58,330 nt of DNA, from positions 1-58,330 of the forward strand of contig NZ_BAOG01000108.1 in the NCBI RefSeq assembly GCF_000400365.1, given 5' to 3'. Both the position numbers and the translations under genes were made by a program. The stretch comes from Vibrio jasicida CAIM 1864 = LMG 25398 (lineage in GTDB: Bacteria; Pseudomonadota; Gammaproteobacteria; Enterobacterales; Vibrionaceae). Each line of letters starts with the position of its first letter. The stretch's first letter is position 1. Of the stretch, positions 50,487 through 58,330 are shown piece after piece. The notes under the pieces were generated by a model. That model saw nothing but the letters and a program-made list of their open reading frames with translations. It had not been told where the DNA came from and made no database searches.

Positions 50487-50900
50487 TCAACCACTCTGTT
50501 GTATCTTCCCTGAAGCTTCTTGCCATGCAGCAAAACCACCCGCAAGGTTCTTCACAGAATGTATCCCCATTTCACTGGCGATCTTAGCGGCGTAGAGTGA
50601 GCGCAGCCCATGAGCACAATAAAAGACATAGGTTTTATCCTGGGCAAATACTTTGTTATGAGCCGGGCATTCTGGGTCAATAAGAAATTCCAACATACCT
50701 CTAGGGCATGTGAACGCACCAGGAATCAAACCCTGTTTCTCTCTCTCCTGTGCTTCACGAACGTCGACAAATACATACCGCTCATCAGCATACAGAGCTT
50801 TTGCTTGCTCAATCGACATGTCTTGTACTGTCTTACGCGCTTCTTCGGTCAGCTCTTTAATGCCTTTGGTAATTTTTTGCACCATCACGTTTTCTCTCAT
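50487..50900 (-). CDS. Rhodanese-like sulfurtransferase
   Basis: A single-domain rhodanese, up to 137 aa, that carries sulfane sulfur as a cysteine persulfide. The active-site loop C-A-H-G-L-R-S (near 94-100) follows Y-V-F-Y, and the family opening Y-V-F-V-D-V-R-E-A-Q-E-R is at about 43. The ATG five codons in (50885) has a better ribosome-binding site (GAGAG) and may be the true start. It is 35 bases after the CoA-disulfide-reductase-like gene, the usual partner in persulfide-handling operons, and upstream of sigZ. Confidence 0.9.
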   Translation of the reverse strand: MRENVMVQKITKGIKELTEEARKTVQDMSIEQAKALYADERYVFVDVREAQEREKQGLIPGAFTCPRGMLEFLIDPECPAHNKVFAQDKTYVFYCAHGLRSLYAAKIASEMGIHSVKNLAGGFAAWQEASGKIQQSG

Positions 50901-50935
50901 ATAAATTAATTAACCATTCATAAATAGCAACATCG

Positions 50936-52258
50936 TTATTTTGCGACGTTGCCTGCCACATTTAAGGCATCCCATGTGCGCGAAAATGGCGGCGCATAGG
51001 CAAAATCTAAATAGCCCAACTGCTCGGTGGTAAACTTGGCGGTAATAGCTACCGCTAGTGCATTGATGCGACTTACCGCACCTTTTTTACCAATGATCTC
51101 GCCGCCAAGAAGCACTTTCGTGTCTGGCTGATAGATCAATTTGACCTTAATATCCTCTTGACCTGGGTAGTAATCGGTTTGATTTTTGTCGGCTATGGCC
51201 GAAACACTGACATTCACGTTGTGAGCCTGCGCCATCCGTTCTGAAATGCCAGTACGCGCCAATTCATAATCAAGAACTTTGAGCGATGACGAACCCAAGA
51301 ACCCCGCCATGTGCGCGTCTTTGCCTGCCAATTTATCTGCCATCATACGAGCTTGTTTATTCGCCGTGGTCGCTAGCGGTAAATAGGTAGTTTCGCCAAG
51401 TGTTAAGTGATGCACTACTGCGCAGTCACCCACCGCATAGATGTGAGCATCTTCAGTCGCACCGAACTCATCGACCAGCAAGGCACCGTTGGCCGCTTTA
51501 GGGAGTGAGAACATTTCGGTATTCGGCTTAAACCCAAGTGACAGCACAACGATATCCGCTTCAACATCACCGTTACTTGTGTGAATAATGTAGCCACCTT
51601 GCTCTGAATCTCGTATAGCCGATACACTGGTGCCTGTTTTTAAATCAGCCCCTGAATCACGAATCGCCTCTTCAACCACATCAATCATTTCAGGGCTAAA
51701 TTGCTGACTCATGATCTGTGATTCACGCTCAATAATCGTGACCTGTTTACCAAGCTCATGCGCCGCATCGAACACTTCTAACCCGATGAAACCTGCTCCA
51801 ATCACTGCTACACGCTGTTTCTGGCTGTCTTTTAATGCATTTTTGACCGCCAAGCCATCTTCTTGACTGGTTAACGTATACACATATTCATCATTGTATT
51901 CGCCAAAATTTGGCACTACTGGGCGAGCACCTGTGGCGATGATCAAACGATCGTAATCGAGTACACTCTCAACACCTTGATGACGCACCAATACCTGCTT
52001 TTCAACTCGATTGACTGACAACATTTCGGTGTTCATTCGAACCTCTAGCCCTGAGGCTATCGCCTGCTCTGGGGTTCGTGAAATCATTCGCTCGGTATCA
52101 TCAAACATCCCCCCCACGAAATAAGGCAATCCGCACGCTCCAAAAGAGAGGTAATCCCGTTTTTCTATCACAACAACATCATCTGATGGTTGGTTTCTTT
52201 TGTATTTTGCAGCGAAACTCATTCCTGCGGCGTTTCCGCCAATAACGACTACTTTCAT
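50936..52258 (-). CDS. CoA-disulfide reductase-like FAD/NAD(P)H oxidoreductase
   Basis: A single-cysteine pyridine nucleotide-disulfide oxidoreductase, 440 aa. An FAD fold opens V-V-I-G-G-N-A-A-G-M-S. The redox residue is Cys42 in S-F-G-A-C-G-L-P-Y. The NAD(P)H fold is V-I-G-A-G-F-I-G-L-E (near 155) and a second FAD segment I-Y-A-V-G-D-C-A lies near 268. Relatives reduce CoA disulfide, CoA or glutathione persulfide, or oxygen and polysulfide. The linked rhodanese suggests persulfide or disulfide reduction. The C-terminal dimer domain includes P-P-F-S-R-T-W-D-A. An inverted repeat lies in the gap before it. Confidence 0.9.
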   Translation of the reverse strand: MKVVVIGGNAAGMSFAAKYKRNQPSDDVVVIEKRDYLSFGACGLPYFVGGMFDDTERMISRTPEQAIASGLEVRMNTEMLSVNRVEKQVLVRHQGVESVLDYDRLIIATGARPVVPNFGEYNDEYVYTLTSQEDGLAVKNALKDSQKQRVAVIGAGFIGLEVFDAAHELGKQVTIIERESQIMSQQFSPEMIDVVEEAIRDSGADLKTGTSVSAIRDSEQGGYIIHTSNGDVEADIVVLSLGFKPNTEMFSLPKAANGALLVDEFGATEDAHIYAVGDCAVVHHLTLGETTYLPLATTANKQARMMADKLAGKDAHMAGFLGSSSLKVLDYELARTGISERMAQAHNVNVSVSAIADKNQTDYYPGQEDIKVKLIYQPDTKVLLGGEIIGKKGAVSRINALAVAITAKFTTEQLGYLDFAYAPPFSRTWDALNVAGNVAK

Positions 52259-52289
52259 CTCATATTTCCAAAGTTGAACAAGGTAAGTA

Positions 52290-52322
52290 AGAGAAATACG
52301 ACGAATAGAGACGTACTTCTCT
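52290..52322. promoter_or_regulatory. Inverted repeat between tcyP and the CoADR-like gene
   Basis: AGAGAAATACG (52290-52300) and CGTACTTCTCT (52312-52322) pair at 10 of 11 positions around an 11-base centre, 31-64 bases before the oxidoreductase start. No T tract follows in either direction, so an operator or leader hairpin is more likely than a terminator. Confidence 0.45.
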
Positions 52323-52358
52323 TAAGCTGTTCTAAATGCTGATAGGCTTCAATCTGCT

Positions 52359-53765
52359 CTACGCTGCGATTTCATTGCTTGTTGCCGTTGCACTGTCAGC
52401 GGCGTATTGCTCAATATCCAGTGAACCATTTGTCTTAGAGGTGAGCACACCAGAGAGCATTGACCCTGAAATATTCAGTGCAGTACGTGCCATATCAATT
52501 AATGCCTCGATTGAAACTAGAATGGCAACCACGGTAATGTCTAACCCCATAATGGTGAGTACAGCGACAGCAGCAAACGTCGCTCCGCCTCCGACACCAG
52601 CAATACCAAATGACGCAATCGCAATCACCAAGATCAGTTGCATAATGAAACTGATGTCAACAGGTACACCCATGACTTGTGCAGCCATGATGGCGAGCAT
52701 GGCTGGGTAAATACCGGCACAACCATTTTGGCCAATACTGGTACCAAACGTAGCGGACATATTTGCGGTTTCTTCATCAACACCAAGACGTTGAGTTTGA
52801 GTTTCAACGTTTAGTGGTATCGCAGCCATACTTGAACGAGAGCCGAAGCCAAAAACGAGCACCGGCCATGTTTTTTTCATGAACGTGATTGGAGATAAAC
52901 CAAATACCGACACTAAGATAAAGTGAATCACAAACATTGCGCCAATCGCTACGTAACTAGCCAATAAGAATCGGCCCATTTCAGCCAATGCAAACAAGTC
53001 GTTAGTCATCATAAATGAGGTCATTAACGCAAACACACCATAAGGGGTCAGCTTAAGAATTTCGCGTACCATGGACAGCACAACTTCTTTTGCCGAGTTA
53101 ATGAAAGCGACAAAGTTTTCTACTTTTTCTGGCTTACGTTTCTTCACTTGTAGAACGCTGTATCCTAGTAACATGCCAAACAGTACGGTCGATAATGTTG
53201 ACGTACGCTCAGACCCAGTCAGCATTTCAAATATGTTGGTAGGGATAATCGACAGCGCTAACCCCGAAAGACCCGTATTTGCCATTGCATCTTGTGTGGC
53301 AAGCAGTGAATCACCTCGAGCTTCAATAGCACTGTTAGTACCCACTACACTTACGAGTGCATTCGCATCAATACCAAATAGGTAAACACTTGCAATACCT
53401 ACGGCCGCTGAAATGGCTACGGTCACTATTAATACGCCAATGATCTTAGGAGCAATCTTAGATAAGGCACCATTTCCATCCACATTCATAATGGATGAAA
53501 TCATGGCGACAAATACCAATGGAATAACAATCATTTGCAGCAGCTTAATGTACCCTTTACCGAACAATGAAATAAGCTCAGCAAAACCCACCGTTGCAGT
53601 ATTTTCTATCCCGAATACCACTTGAATAGCACCACCAAATAGCAATCCAGCAGCCAGTGCGCTTAACACTCTGAAGTTGAATGTTTTTTTCTGTTTTTTA
53701 AATGTCACTAGAAGCGCATAGAATCCGAAGAAAAGTGCGCTCAAAACAATGAACGTTATGCTCAT
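52359..53765 (-). CDS. tcyP: L-cystine importer TcyP (DAACS family)
   Basis: An inner-membrane cation-coupled symporter, 468 aa, closely resembling E. coli TcyP (463 aa) in its diagnostic segments. These are L-L-Q-M-I-V-I-P-L-V-F (near 75), T-P-Y-G-V-F-A-L-M-T (near 225), S-R-S-S-M-A-A-I-P-L-N-V-E (near 310), I-G-Q-N-G-C-A-G-I-Y-P-A-M-L-A (near 343) and D-M-A-R-T-A-L-N-I-S-G-S near 433. AGGAAG precedes the ATG. A tandem TGCGTCTT-type repeat lies 30 bases upstream, shared with gshA and patB. It would supply cysteine (from cystine) to the thiol-making enzymes downstream. Confidence 0.94.
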   Translation of the reverse strand: MSITFIVLSALFFGFYALLVTFKKQKKTFNFRVLSALAAGLLFGGAIQVVFGIENTATVGFAELISLFGKGYIKLLQMIVIPLVFVAMISSIMNVDGNGALSKIAPKIIGVLIVTVAISAAVGIASVYLFGIDANALVSVVGTNSAIEARGDSLLATQDAMANTGLSGLALSIIPTNIFEMLTGSERTSTLSTVLFGMLLGYSVLQVKKRKPEKVENFVAFINSAKEVVLSMVREILKLTPYGVFALMTSFMMTNDLFALAEMGRFLLASYVAIGAMFVIHFILVSVFGLSPITFMKKTWPVLVFGFGSRSSMAAIPLNVETQTQRLGVDEETANMSATFGTSIGQNGCAGIYPAMLAIMAAQVMGVPVDISFIMQLILVIAIASFGIAGVGGGATFAAVAVLTIMGLDITVVAILVSIEALIDMARTALNISGSMLSGVLTSKTNGSLDIEQYAADSATATSNEIAA

Positions 53766-54156
53766 AGAAGCTTCCTATTAATTGGTTATATCAATAAGAC
53801 GCTTTCACCGCAGAAAAGACGCAAAATTTATGGAAATGTGGTTTCGAGAAGCTAGTGAGAGGGCGTTCTTCTTATCTTCGATCTCGTTTTATCACTAACG
53901 AAGATAGGCAGCAAACACGGTTTGGGGCAATTTCGTGTTACATGCCTCATCAGCACGCCTTTGGACAAAAATGCGTTACTAAGAATTGAACATTAGCAAT
54001 TCATGAAGAACGTAGAAATTGGAAGAGTCTAATCTGTCTCACTAGAGGAATACGGTGGAGCAATATATTTCATCAGAGGCATCAAACTCATACAACGACT
54101 CCAACCTCAACCGATACATTAATGATGAGTTCAGTGATGGTCTCGCTTTGAACGAG
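53766..54156. other. Region between the LysR gene and tcyP
   Basis: This 391-base gap holds the tcyP promoter with its tandem repeat (53796-53823). The remainder shows no clear operator. A rightward 75-codon frame at 54055-54282 overlaps the LysR gene and is not credible. Confidence 0.45.
53796..53823 (-). promoter_or_regulatory. Tandem TGCGTCTT/AGCGTCTT direct repeat, tcyP promoter region
   Basis: On the minus strand, TGCGTCTT at 53823-53816 and AGCGTCTT at 53803-53796, a 20-bp period, ending 30 bases before the tcyP start. It matches the gshA and patB elements in sequence, period and distance. Confidence 0.75.
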
Positions 54157-55038
54157 CTACAAATCCAACTTCGGCTGAATAAAATCAATGAACGCAGAAA
54201 TCCTCTTGGCGACGGAAGAAGATTTATAATAAACCGCATTGATTTGTTCTCGGTCGGAATGACTAATTTTATCTCCCTCTAATAAAGAAATTAGTCTTCC
54301 CTCAGCAATGTCTTTCTTAACCATAAACCCTGACAGACAGGCGATTCCATTTCCCATCAAAGCAAGTTGCCTTACTGTTTCACCGTTACTTGAAGTTAGC
54401 GTTGGTATTAGCCCAGAAAAACCTTTCAAAGGCCATTCATTGAGCGTTTTCGGCGTTGAAAACCCTATCGTACTATGATGCTCTAAATCACTACTTTGGC
54501 TCGGAAAGCCACGTTTTGCTAAATAATCAGGTGAAGCCACAATGTAAAGTAAACTTCTACCCAAAGGCTTCGCATGTAACGTTGAGTCACTTAATGCACC
54601 GATTCGAATAGCGACATCGGTTTTCTTCTCTAGCAAATCTACGAACCCTTCGTTGGAGGTCAGCTCCAAATCAATATCAGGGTAAGCTTGATTAAATGAC
54701 TGTACTAAAGGCACTAACTGATGAAAGACAAATGGACTGGCGGCATCGACGCGCAACTTACCTTTGGGTAATTCGCCACGGGATATGATCTCATCTTCTG
54801 CCAACTGCAACTGCATCAATCCTATTCGTACCGAATCAACAAATTGTCGCCCCTCATCCGTTAATTCAATCCGCCTTGTCGTTCTGTTTAATATCGTCAC
54901 ACCAAGTTGGCTTTCCACCTTACTTACCGCTCGCGATGCCCGTGCCACCTGTATATTTAAACTATCTGCTGCCGCTGTAAATCCGCCAGTATCGATCACA
55001 GAAAGTAGAATTTCTAAATCATCCGATTTTGTGCGCAT
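54157..55038 (-). CDS. LysR-family transcriptional regulator
   Basis: A LysR-type regulator, 293 aa. The N-terminal helix-turn-helix is clear (G-G-F-T-A-A-A-D-S-L-N-I-Q-V-A-R-A-S-R-A, residues about 18-37, then L-F/L-N-R-T-T-R-R-I), followed by an effector-binding domain (about 92-290) of the CrgA/AaeR-like type. It is divergent from an MFS exporter gene, 190 bases away, the usual arrangement for a regulator and its target efflux gene. It is also upstream of tcyP in the same direction, so control of the thiol island cannot be excluded. Confidence 0.92.
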   Translation of the reverse strand: MRTKSDDLEILLSVIDTGGFTAAADSLNIQVARASRAVSKVESQLGVTILNRTTRRIELTDEGRQFVDSVRIGLMQLQLAEDEIISRGELPKGKLRVDAASPFVFHQLVPLVQSFNQAYPDIDLELTSNEGFVDLLEKKTDVAIRIGALSDSTLHAKPLGRSLLYIVASPDYLAKRGFPSQSSDLEHHSTIGFSTPKTLNEWPLKGFSGLIPTLTSSNGETVRQLALMGNGIACLSGFMVKKDIAEGRLISLLEGDKISHSDREQINAVYYKSSSVAKRISAFIDFIQPKLDL

Positions 55039-55229
55039 TTTTGCCTACTATTTTCTGAACGGTTTAATTTTAATTATTGCATTTATAACAAATATCATTT
55101 GTTAAATAACCTATTTTTTGCAATGGAATTTCAACGCAGAATCTCTCCACCAAACCAGGACTCAGCAACATCTTGATAAACACATTCGTTGCTATGTACT
55201 TGCACCTAACAAACAAGAGAGTAAATGAA

Positions 55230-56426
55230 ATGCCATTAGCACTACTCGCATTGACGCTTAGCGCCTTTGCCATTGGAACAACAGAATTTGTGATCGTTGG
55301 GTTGATCCCAACGATGGCTTCTGACTTAAATGTCTCACTACCATCCGCAGGACTGTTGGTGAGCCTTTATGCACTGGGTGTTGCAGTAGGCGCACCTGTA
55401 TTGACAGCCTTAACAGGTAAGATGAACCGTAAACACGTGTTACTTGCGGTTATGTCACTATTTGTGATCGGCAATCTATTAGCCTGGCAAGCACCTGGTT
55501 ATAACACTCTTATCTTTGCTCGCATTTTGACTGGTTTAGCCCATGGTGTATTTTTCTCTATCGGTTCTACAATCGCTACAGGTCTTGTGACTAAAGAAAA
55601 AGCAGCAAGTGCGATTGCGATTATGTTTACAGGATTAACTGTTGCGCTAGTGACAGGCGTACCACTTGGGACTTACATCGGTCAAACCTTTGGTTGGCAA
55701 TCAACTTTTCTGATTGTTGCGTTATTGGGGCTAATTGCGTTGGTTGGTAGTGCTTTCTTAGTTCCGCGCAACCTAAAACAGCCTCCTGCGGCTAAACTGT
55801 CATCACAGTTAAAAGTGTTAACTCAACCAAGACTCCTACTCGTTTATGCGATTACAGCGCTAGGTTACGGTGGTACATTTACTGCTTTCACTTTCCTTGC
55901 TCCAATTTTGCAACAGAAAACAGGATTCAACGCCAATGCTATCAGCCTTATTATGCTGGTATACGGTGTATCCGTGGCGATTGGTAACATTTGGGGCGGT
56001 AAAATGGCCGATAAGATGGGACCAATTAAAGCGCTGACAATTATTTTTTCTGGGCTCGCCACTATCCTAGTTATATTTAACTTTACTGCAGTTAACCCTA
56101 TCACAGCGGTAGCGACCATTTTAATTTGGGGGGCTTTTGCATTCGGTAATGTACCTGGTCTACAAGTTTATGTAGTGAAACTAGCTGAAAAATACACTCC
56201 TGATGCGGTAGACGTCGCATCTGGTCTAAACATTGCGGCGTTTAACGTTGGTATTGCTCTTGGTTCTTGGGGAGGGGGTATGATCGTGTCTGAAATGGGG
56301 CTAATGCATACCCCTTGGATTGGTGCCGTGATAGTTCTCGTTGCGCTGGCTCTGACTCAAGTCAGTGGTAGTCTTGATAGACGTACAACAATTCATTTGT
56401 CAGAAAAAAGCGTACTTGTGAAATAA
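55230..56426 (+). CDS. MFS efflux transporter, AraJ/YdhP-like (DHA1)
   Basis: A twelve-helix major facilitator, 398 aa from ATG 55230, with AAGAGAG 8 bases upstream. This is preferred to an ATG 19 codons earlier, because the following sequence (MPLALLALTLSAFAIGTTEF) is the usual first helix of the family. The G-T-T-E-F-V-I-V-G-L-I-P segment and G-A-P-V-L-T-A-L-T-G-K-M (loop 2-3) identify the AraJ/YdhP drug-proton antiporter group. The substrate is unknown. It is divergent from a LysR regulator that probably controls it. Confidence 0.9.
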   Translation: MPLALLALTLSAFAIGTTEFVIVGLIPTMASDLNVSLPSAGLLVSLYALGVAVGAPVLTALTGKMNRKHVLLAVMSLFVIGNLLAWQAPGYNTLIFARILTGLAHGVFFSIGSTIATGLVTKEKAASAIAIMFTGLTVALVTGVPLGTYIGQTFGWQSTFLIVALLGLIALVGSAFLVPRNLKQPPAAKLSSQLKVLTQPRLLLVYAITALGYGGTFTAFTFLAPILQQKTGFNANAISLIMLVYGVSVAIGNIWGGKMADKMGPIKALTIIFSGLATILVIFNFTAVNPITAVATILIWGAFAFGNVPGLQVYVVKLAEKYTPDAVDVASGLNIAAFNVGIALGSWGGGMIVSEMGLMHTPWIGAVIVLVALALTQVSGSLDRRTTIHLSEKSVLVK

Positions 56427-56548
56427 GTCTTGTAATGTCCATTAGAAGCTGGTCGATGCTCTGTATTGACCAGTTCATTCTTAGTTTGAATGAATTTAGG
56501 TACTAAACAATGAAAACCATTTTTATCACCGGAGCAATTCGGAACCAA

Positions 56549-56580
56549 AAACGGTTTAGATCAACAGAACTAAACCGTTT
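56549..56580. terminator. Terminator between convergent MFS and DUF3360 genes
   Basis: AAACGGTTTAG (56549-56559) and CTAAACCGTTT (56570-56580) form an 11-bp stem with a 10-base loop. Leftward it ends in TTTTTGG (good T tract) and rightward in TTTCTATC, so it mainly serves the DUF3360 gene. Confidence 0.8.
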
Positions 56581-56632
56581 CTATCAGGTTTGAAAAAGGG
56601 TCTTCAAACCATAAATCGTACGATGAGCCTAT

Positions 56633-58141
56633 CTAACGAAAACTTGGGATAATCGCTGGAATTCCCGGTAATAGACCAACCAACGCCATTACGCTTGTTA
56701 GCACAACAAACATAATGCCAGGCAACACCCAACGGCTCATTTTACTGAGTTCCCCACTACGTTCTTTACAGCCGACTAAGCCTAAGTTATCTAGCAGCAT
56801 TGTGAGAGACCAGCCAAATGCAGGGTTCACGAGTGCCGAAGAAAATACAACAATCGCCGCCGATTGCGTGGTTTTACCCTCACGCGTCATTTCCATTCCT
56901 GCTTCTAGCAAAGGGACAAATACCCCAACAATGAGCGCAACACAAAGTACTGGTTGCCAGATCGCTAAGTCCATTGGGTAGCCCCAAACCGCAGCGATGA
57001 TACAGAACAGTGCCGTTAGCAAAGCACCAGCAGGAATAGGACGTTTAGCGATAGCCGCCGGAACGATGTAAGTCCCCCACGAAGACGTAAAGTTAGTACC
57101 ACCGAGCAGAGAGCCGAACGTCTGACGAATTGAAGCGGTGGTCATGGTATCGTCGATGTTCATATGTACTTTTTCTGTACGCTCTGGATAGCTGATTTTT
57201 TGGAACACTTGGTGCCCTAAAAAATCTGGCGACCACATGGCTACGGCCAAAATAGCAAAAGGCAGTACCACCATGAAATGTTCAATCGTCGGTAAACCTA
57301 GCATCCATCCCGTATCTTCCCCCCACCAATACATAGGGTTCATATTGGGTAAGCCCGGCTCAGTTTGAAAAGAAAACGGGGCCCCCATGGCAAAAGCTAA
57401 AGTACCACCTAGCAAGCAACTAAGAGGGACGGCTAGCCAACGCTTACGAAAATGTTCAAGTAGTGCATATAAAATAATGGTGCAAAAGATCACGACAAAA
57501 GCGATGTGACTCATCCCTATTCCCTCTGCCCAAGAGAACAGTTTTTTCACTTGAGAGACGGTTCCAACAAAACCAAGGTAGAGCAATAAACCGCCACACA
57601 CGCCTTTACTGGTGAGGTTTGCCAGCATGCTGCCACCTTTACTGATGGCTAACAGTATGCCAAAGGCGCCAATCAGCAGACCAAAGGCCATAGGGTGCCC
57701 GCCTGCTGCAACGACGATAGGAATTAATGGAATGAGTGGGCCGTGTGTACCCGCGAGGTTTGCGGTCGGTAATAGAAAGCCTGAGAAAAGAATAATGAAA
57801 ACAGAGGCGATGAGTAGTTCATAACGAACATTTTCTAAAATAAAGCCTTCATTCAGCCCTAGCGCTCCGGCAAAGGTTGCTGCGATGGCGCCCACCATAA
57901 CGACTTTACCAATGGTCGCGGCCATCGCTGGAATGGTGTCTTCTACCTCGAATCGATAATCTTTAAACGGCAAATTGGGACGCCAACGTTTAGGCGCCAT
58001 GATTTGCAACTCGTGCTCTAAATATTGTTCTCGGGACTCAAACTCCGAGCTTGGTTTATGTTGTTGTTCATAAGTGAGTTCATCCTCACTGGCTTTAGGC
58101 TTATCTGTTCCAATATGTACGGACTCTAAAGTGCTGCTCAT
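56633..58141 (-). CDS. DUF3360 family membrane protein, putative transporter
   Basis: A 502-aa integral membrane protein. A polar N terminus of about 65 residues is followed by some 10-12 helices. Sequence such as G-F-L-L-P-T-A-N-L-A-G-T-H-G-P-L-I-P-L-I-P (near 121-141) and G-T-N-F-T-S-S-W-G-T-Y-I-V-P-A-A-I-A (near 345) is typical of DUF3360. This family has a fold related to SulP/nucleobase permeases and is found mainly in vibrios and relatives. Its substrate is not known. It lies alone between an MFS gene and a repeat. Confidence 0.82.
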   Translation of the reverse strand: MSSTLESVHIGTDKPKASEDELTYEQQHKPSSEFESREQYLEHELQIMAPKRWRPNLPFKDYRFEVEDTIPAMAATIGKVVMVGAIAATFAGALGLNEGFILENVRYELLIASVFIILFSGFLLPTANLAGTHGPLIPLIPIVVAAGGHPMAFGLLIGAFGILLAISKGGSMLANLTSKGVCGGLLLYLGFVGTVSQVKKLFSWAEGIGMSHIAFVVIFCTIILYALLEHFRKRWLAVPLSCLLGGTLAFAMGAPFSFQTEPGLPNMNPMYWWGEDTGWMLGLPTIEHFMVVLPFAILAVAMWSPDFLGHQVFQKISYPERTEKVHMNIDDTMTTASIRQTFGSLLGGTNFTSSWGTYIVPAAIAKRPIPAGALLTALFCIIAAVWGYPMDLAIWQPVLCVALIVGVFVPLLEAGMEMTREGKTTQSAAIVVFSSALVNPAFGWSLTMLLDNLGLVGCKERSGELSKMSRWVLPGIMFVVLTSVMALVGLLPGIPAIIPSFR

Positions 58142-58240
58142 TATGATTCCTTTCGTTCACACTCTAAGGTGTGTTTTTCCAACCAACGTTGTTTACTCAC
58201 TAAACGAAGATTAAGCGAGTCGTTGTCTATAAATTCTCTG

Positions 58241-58330
58241 TTATACCAATCGTAGTAAATAACTGGTCATTCTAGCTTGTTAAAATACTCGATAACTGCG
58301 TTGCAATTTTTGATTGTAGAATAACTACTT
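58241..58330. repeat. Start of a probable dispersed Vibrio intergenic repeat
   Basis: The last 90 bases, from TTATACCAATCGTAGT to the window end, are non-coding. From memory they resemble a sequence found many times between genes in Vibrio genomes. Only part lies here and no second copy is in the window, so repetition cannot be shown from this sequence. Confidence 0.4.

Noticed and set aside
54055..54282. Rightward 75-codon frame from GTG
   Set aside because: More than half lies opposite the C terminus of the LysR gene; no family resemblance.
1..58330. CRISPR arrays, tRNA, rRNA, integrases, attC sites
   Set aside because: No regularly spaced identical repeats, no cloverleaf-like tRNA sequence, no rRNA segments and no recombinase genes were seen on either strand.

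Overview
The window is typical of a marine Vibrio, most likely the Harveyi clade and probably the smaller chromosome. The evidence is the moderate GC content, a zwf-pgl-gnd operon, an indole (tnaC-tnaA-tnaB) operon with a downstream porin, a flavinylated acrylate-reductase-like enzyme with its own apbE, and many Vibrio-type transporters. This assignment rests on gene content and family knowledge only. No rRNA, tRNA, integrase, IS transposase or CRISPR array was seen.

Layout. 1-5 kb: a GFA-family protein, then a tripartite tricarboxylate transporter (tctC-tctB-tctA) with a highly structured spacer between tctC and tctB, then a TauE/SafE exporter. 5.3-9.5 kb: the tryptophanase operon with a recognisable TnaC leader peptide, tnaA, a tnaB-like permease and a porin gene broken by a one-base frame shift at a T6 tract. 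9.6-14.6 kb: an orphan TAXI-type TRAP binding protein and a two-gene RND efflux pump. 14.9-18.4 kb: an aldehyde dehydrogenase divergent from an AcoR-like sigma-54 activator, with probable activator sites between them. 18.5-23.4 kb: a LysR regulator, a DUF1254/DUF1214 protein, small proteins, and an AT-rich overlapping pair of unknown membrane proteins that looks like a toxin/immunity unit. 23.5-27.3 kb: zwf-pgl-gnd. 27.9-30.2 kb: a CitA/CitB two-component system, which could control tricarboxylate use. 30.4-36.2 kb: a palindromic repeat element, small Cys-rich proteins, apbE and a 1004-residue three-domain flavin reductase, and a 75-residue protein behind a structured leader. 36.3-41.1 kb: a TolC/HlyD/ABC-2/ABC-2 export operon with no ATPase gene.

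The most unusual region is about 41.4-53.8 kb. Nine genes on one strand form what looks like a dedicated low-molecular-weight-thiol system: a eukaryote-type glutathione synthetase, a heterodimeric MdlAB-like ABC exporter, a GshA-type glutamate-cysteine ligase, a PatB/MalY C-S lyase (interrupted by an in-frame amber codon), a SigZ-type sigma factor, a rhodanese, a CoA-disulfide-reductase-like enzyme and a TcyP cystine importer. Three separate promoter regions in this block (before gshA, patB and tcyP) carry the same tandem direct repeat, TGCGTCTT repeated at a 20-bp period and lying 30-36 bases before the start codon. This ties the genes into one candidate regulon. The simplest reading is cystine uptake, synthesis of gamma-glutamylcysteine and then a glutathione-like tripeptide, and export of the thiol, with persulfide/disulfide handling enzymes alongside. 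The identity of the tripeptide, the export substrate and the regulator are inference.

The right end holds a LysR gene divergent from an MFS exporter, a DUF3360 membrane protein, and the beginning of what looks like a dispersed Vibrio repeat running off the window.
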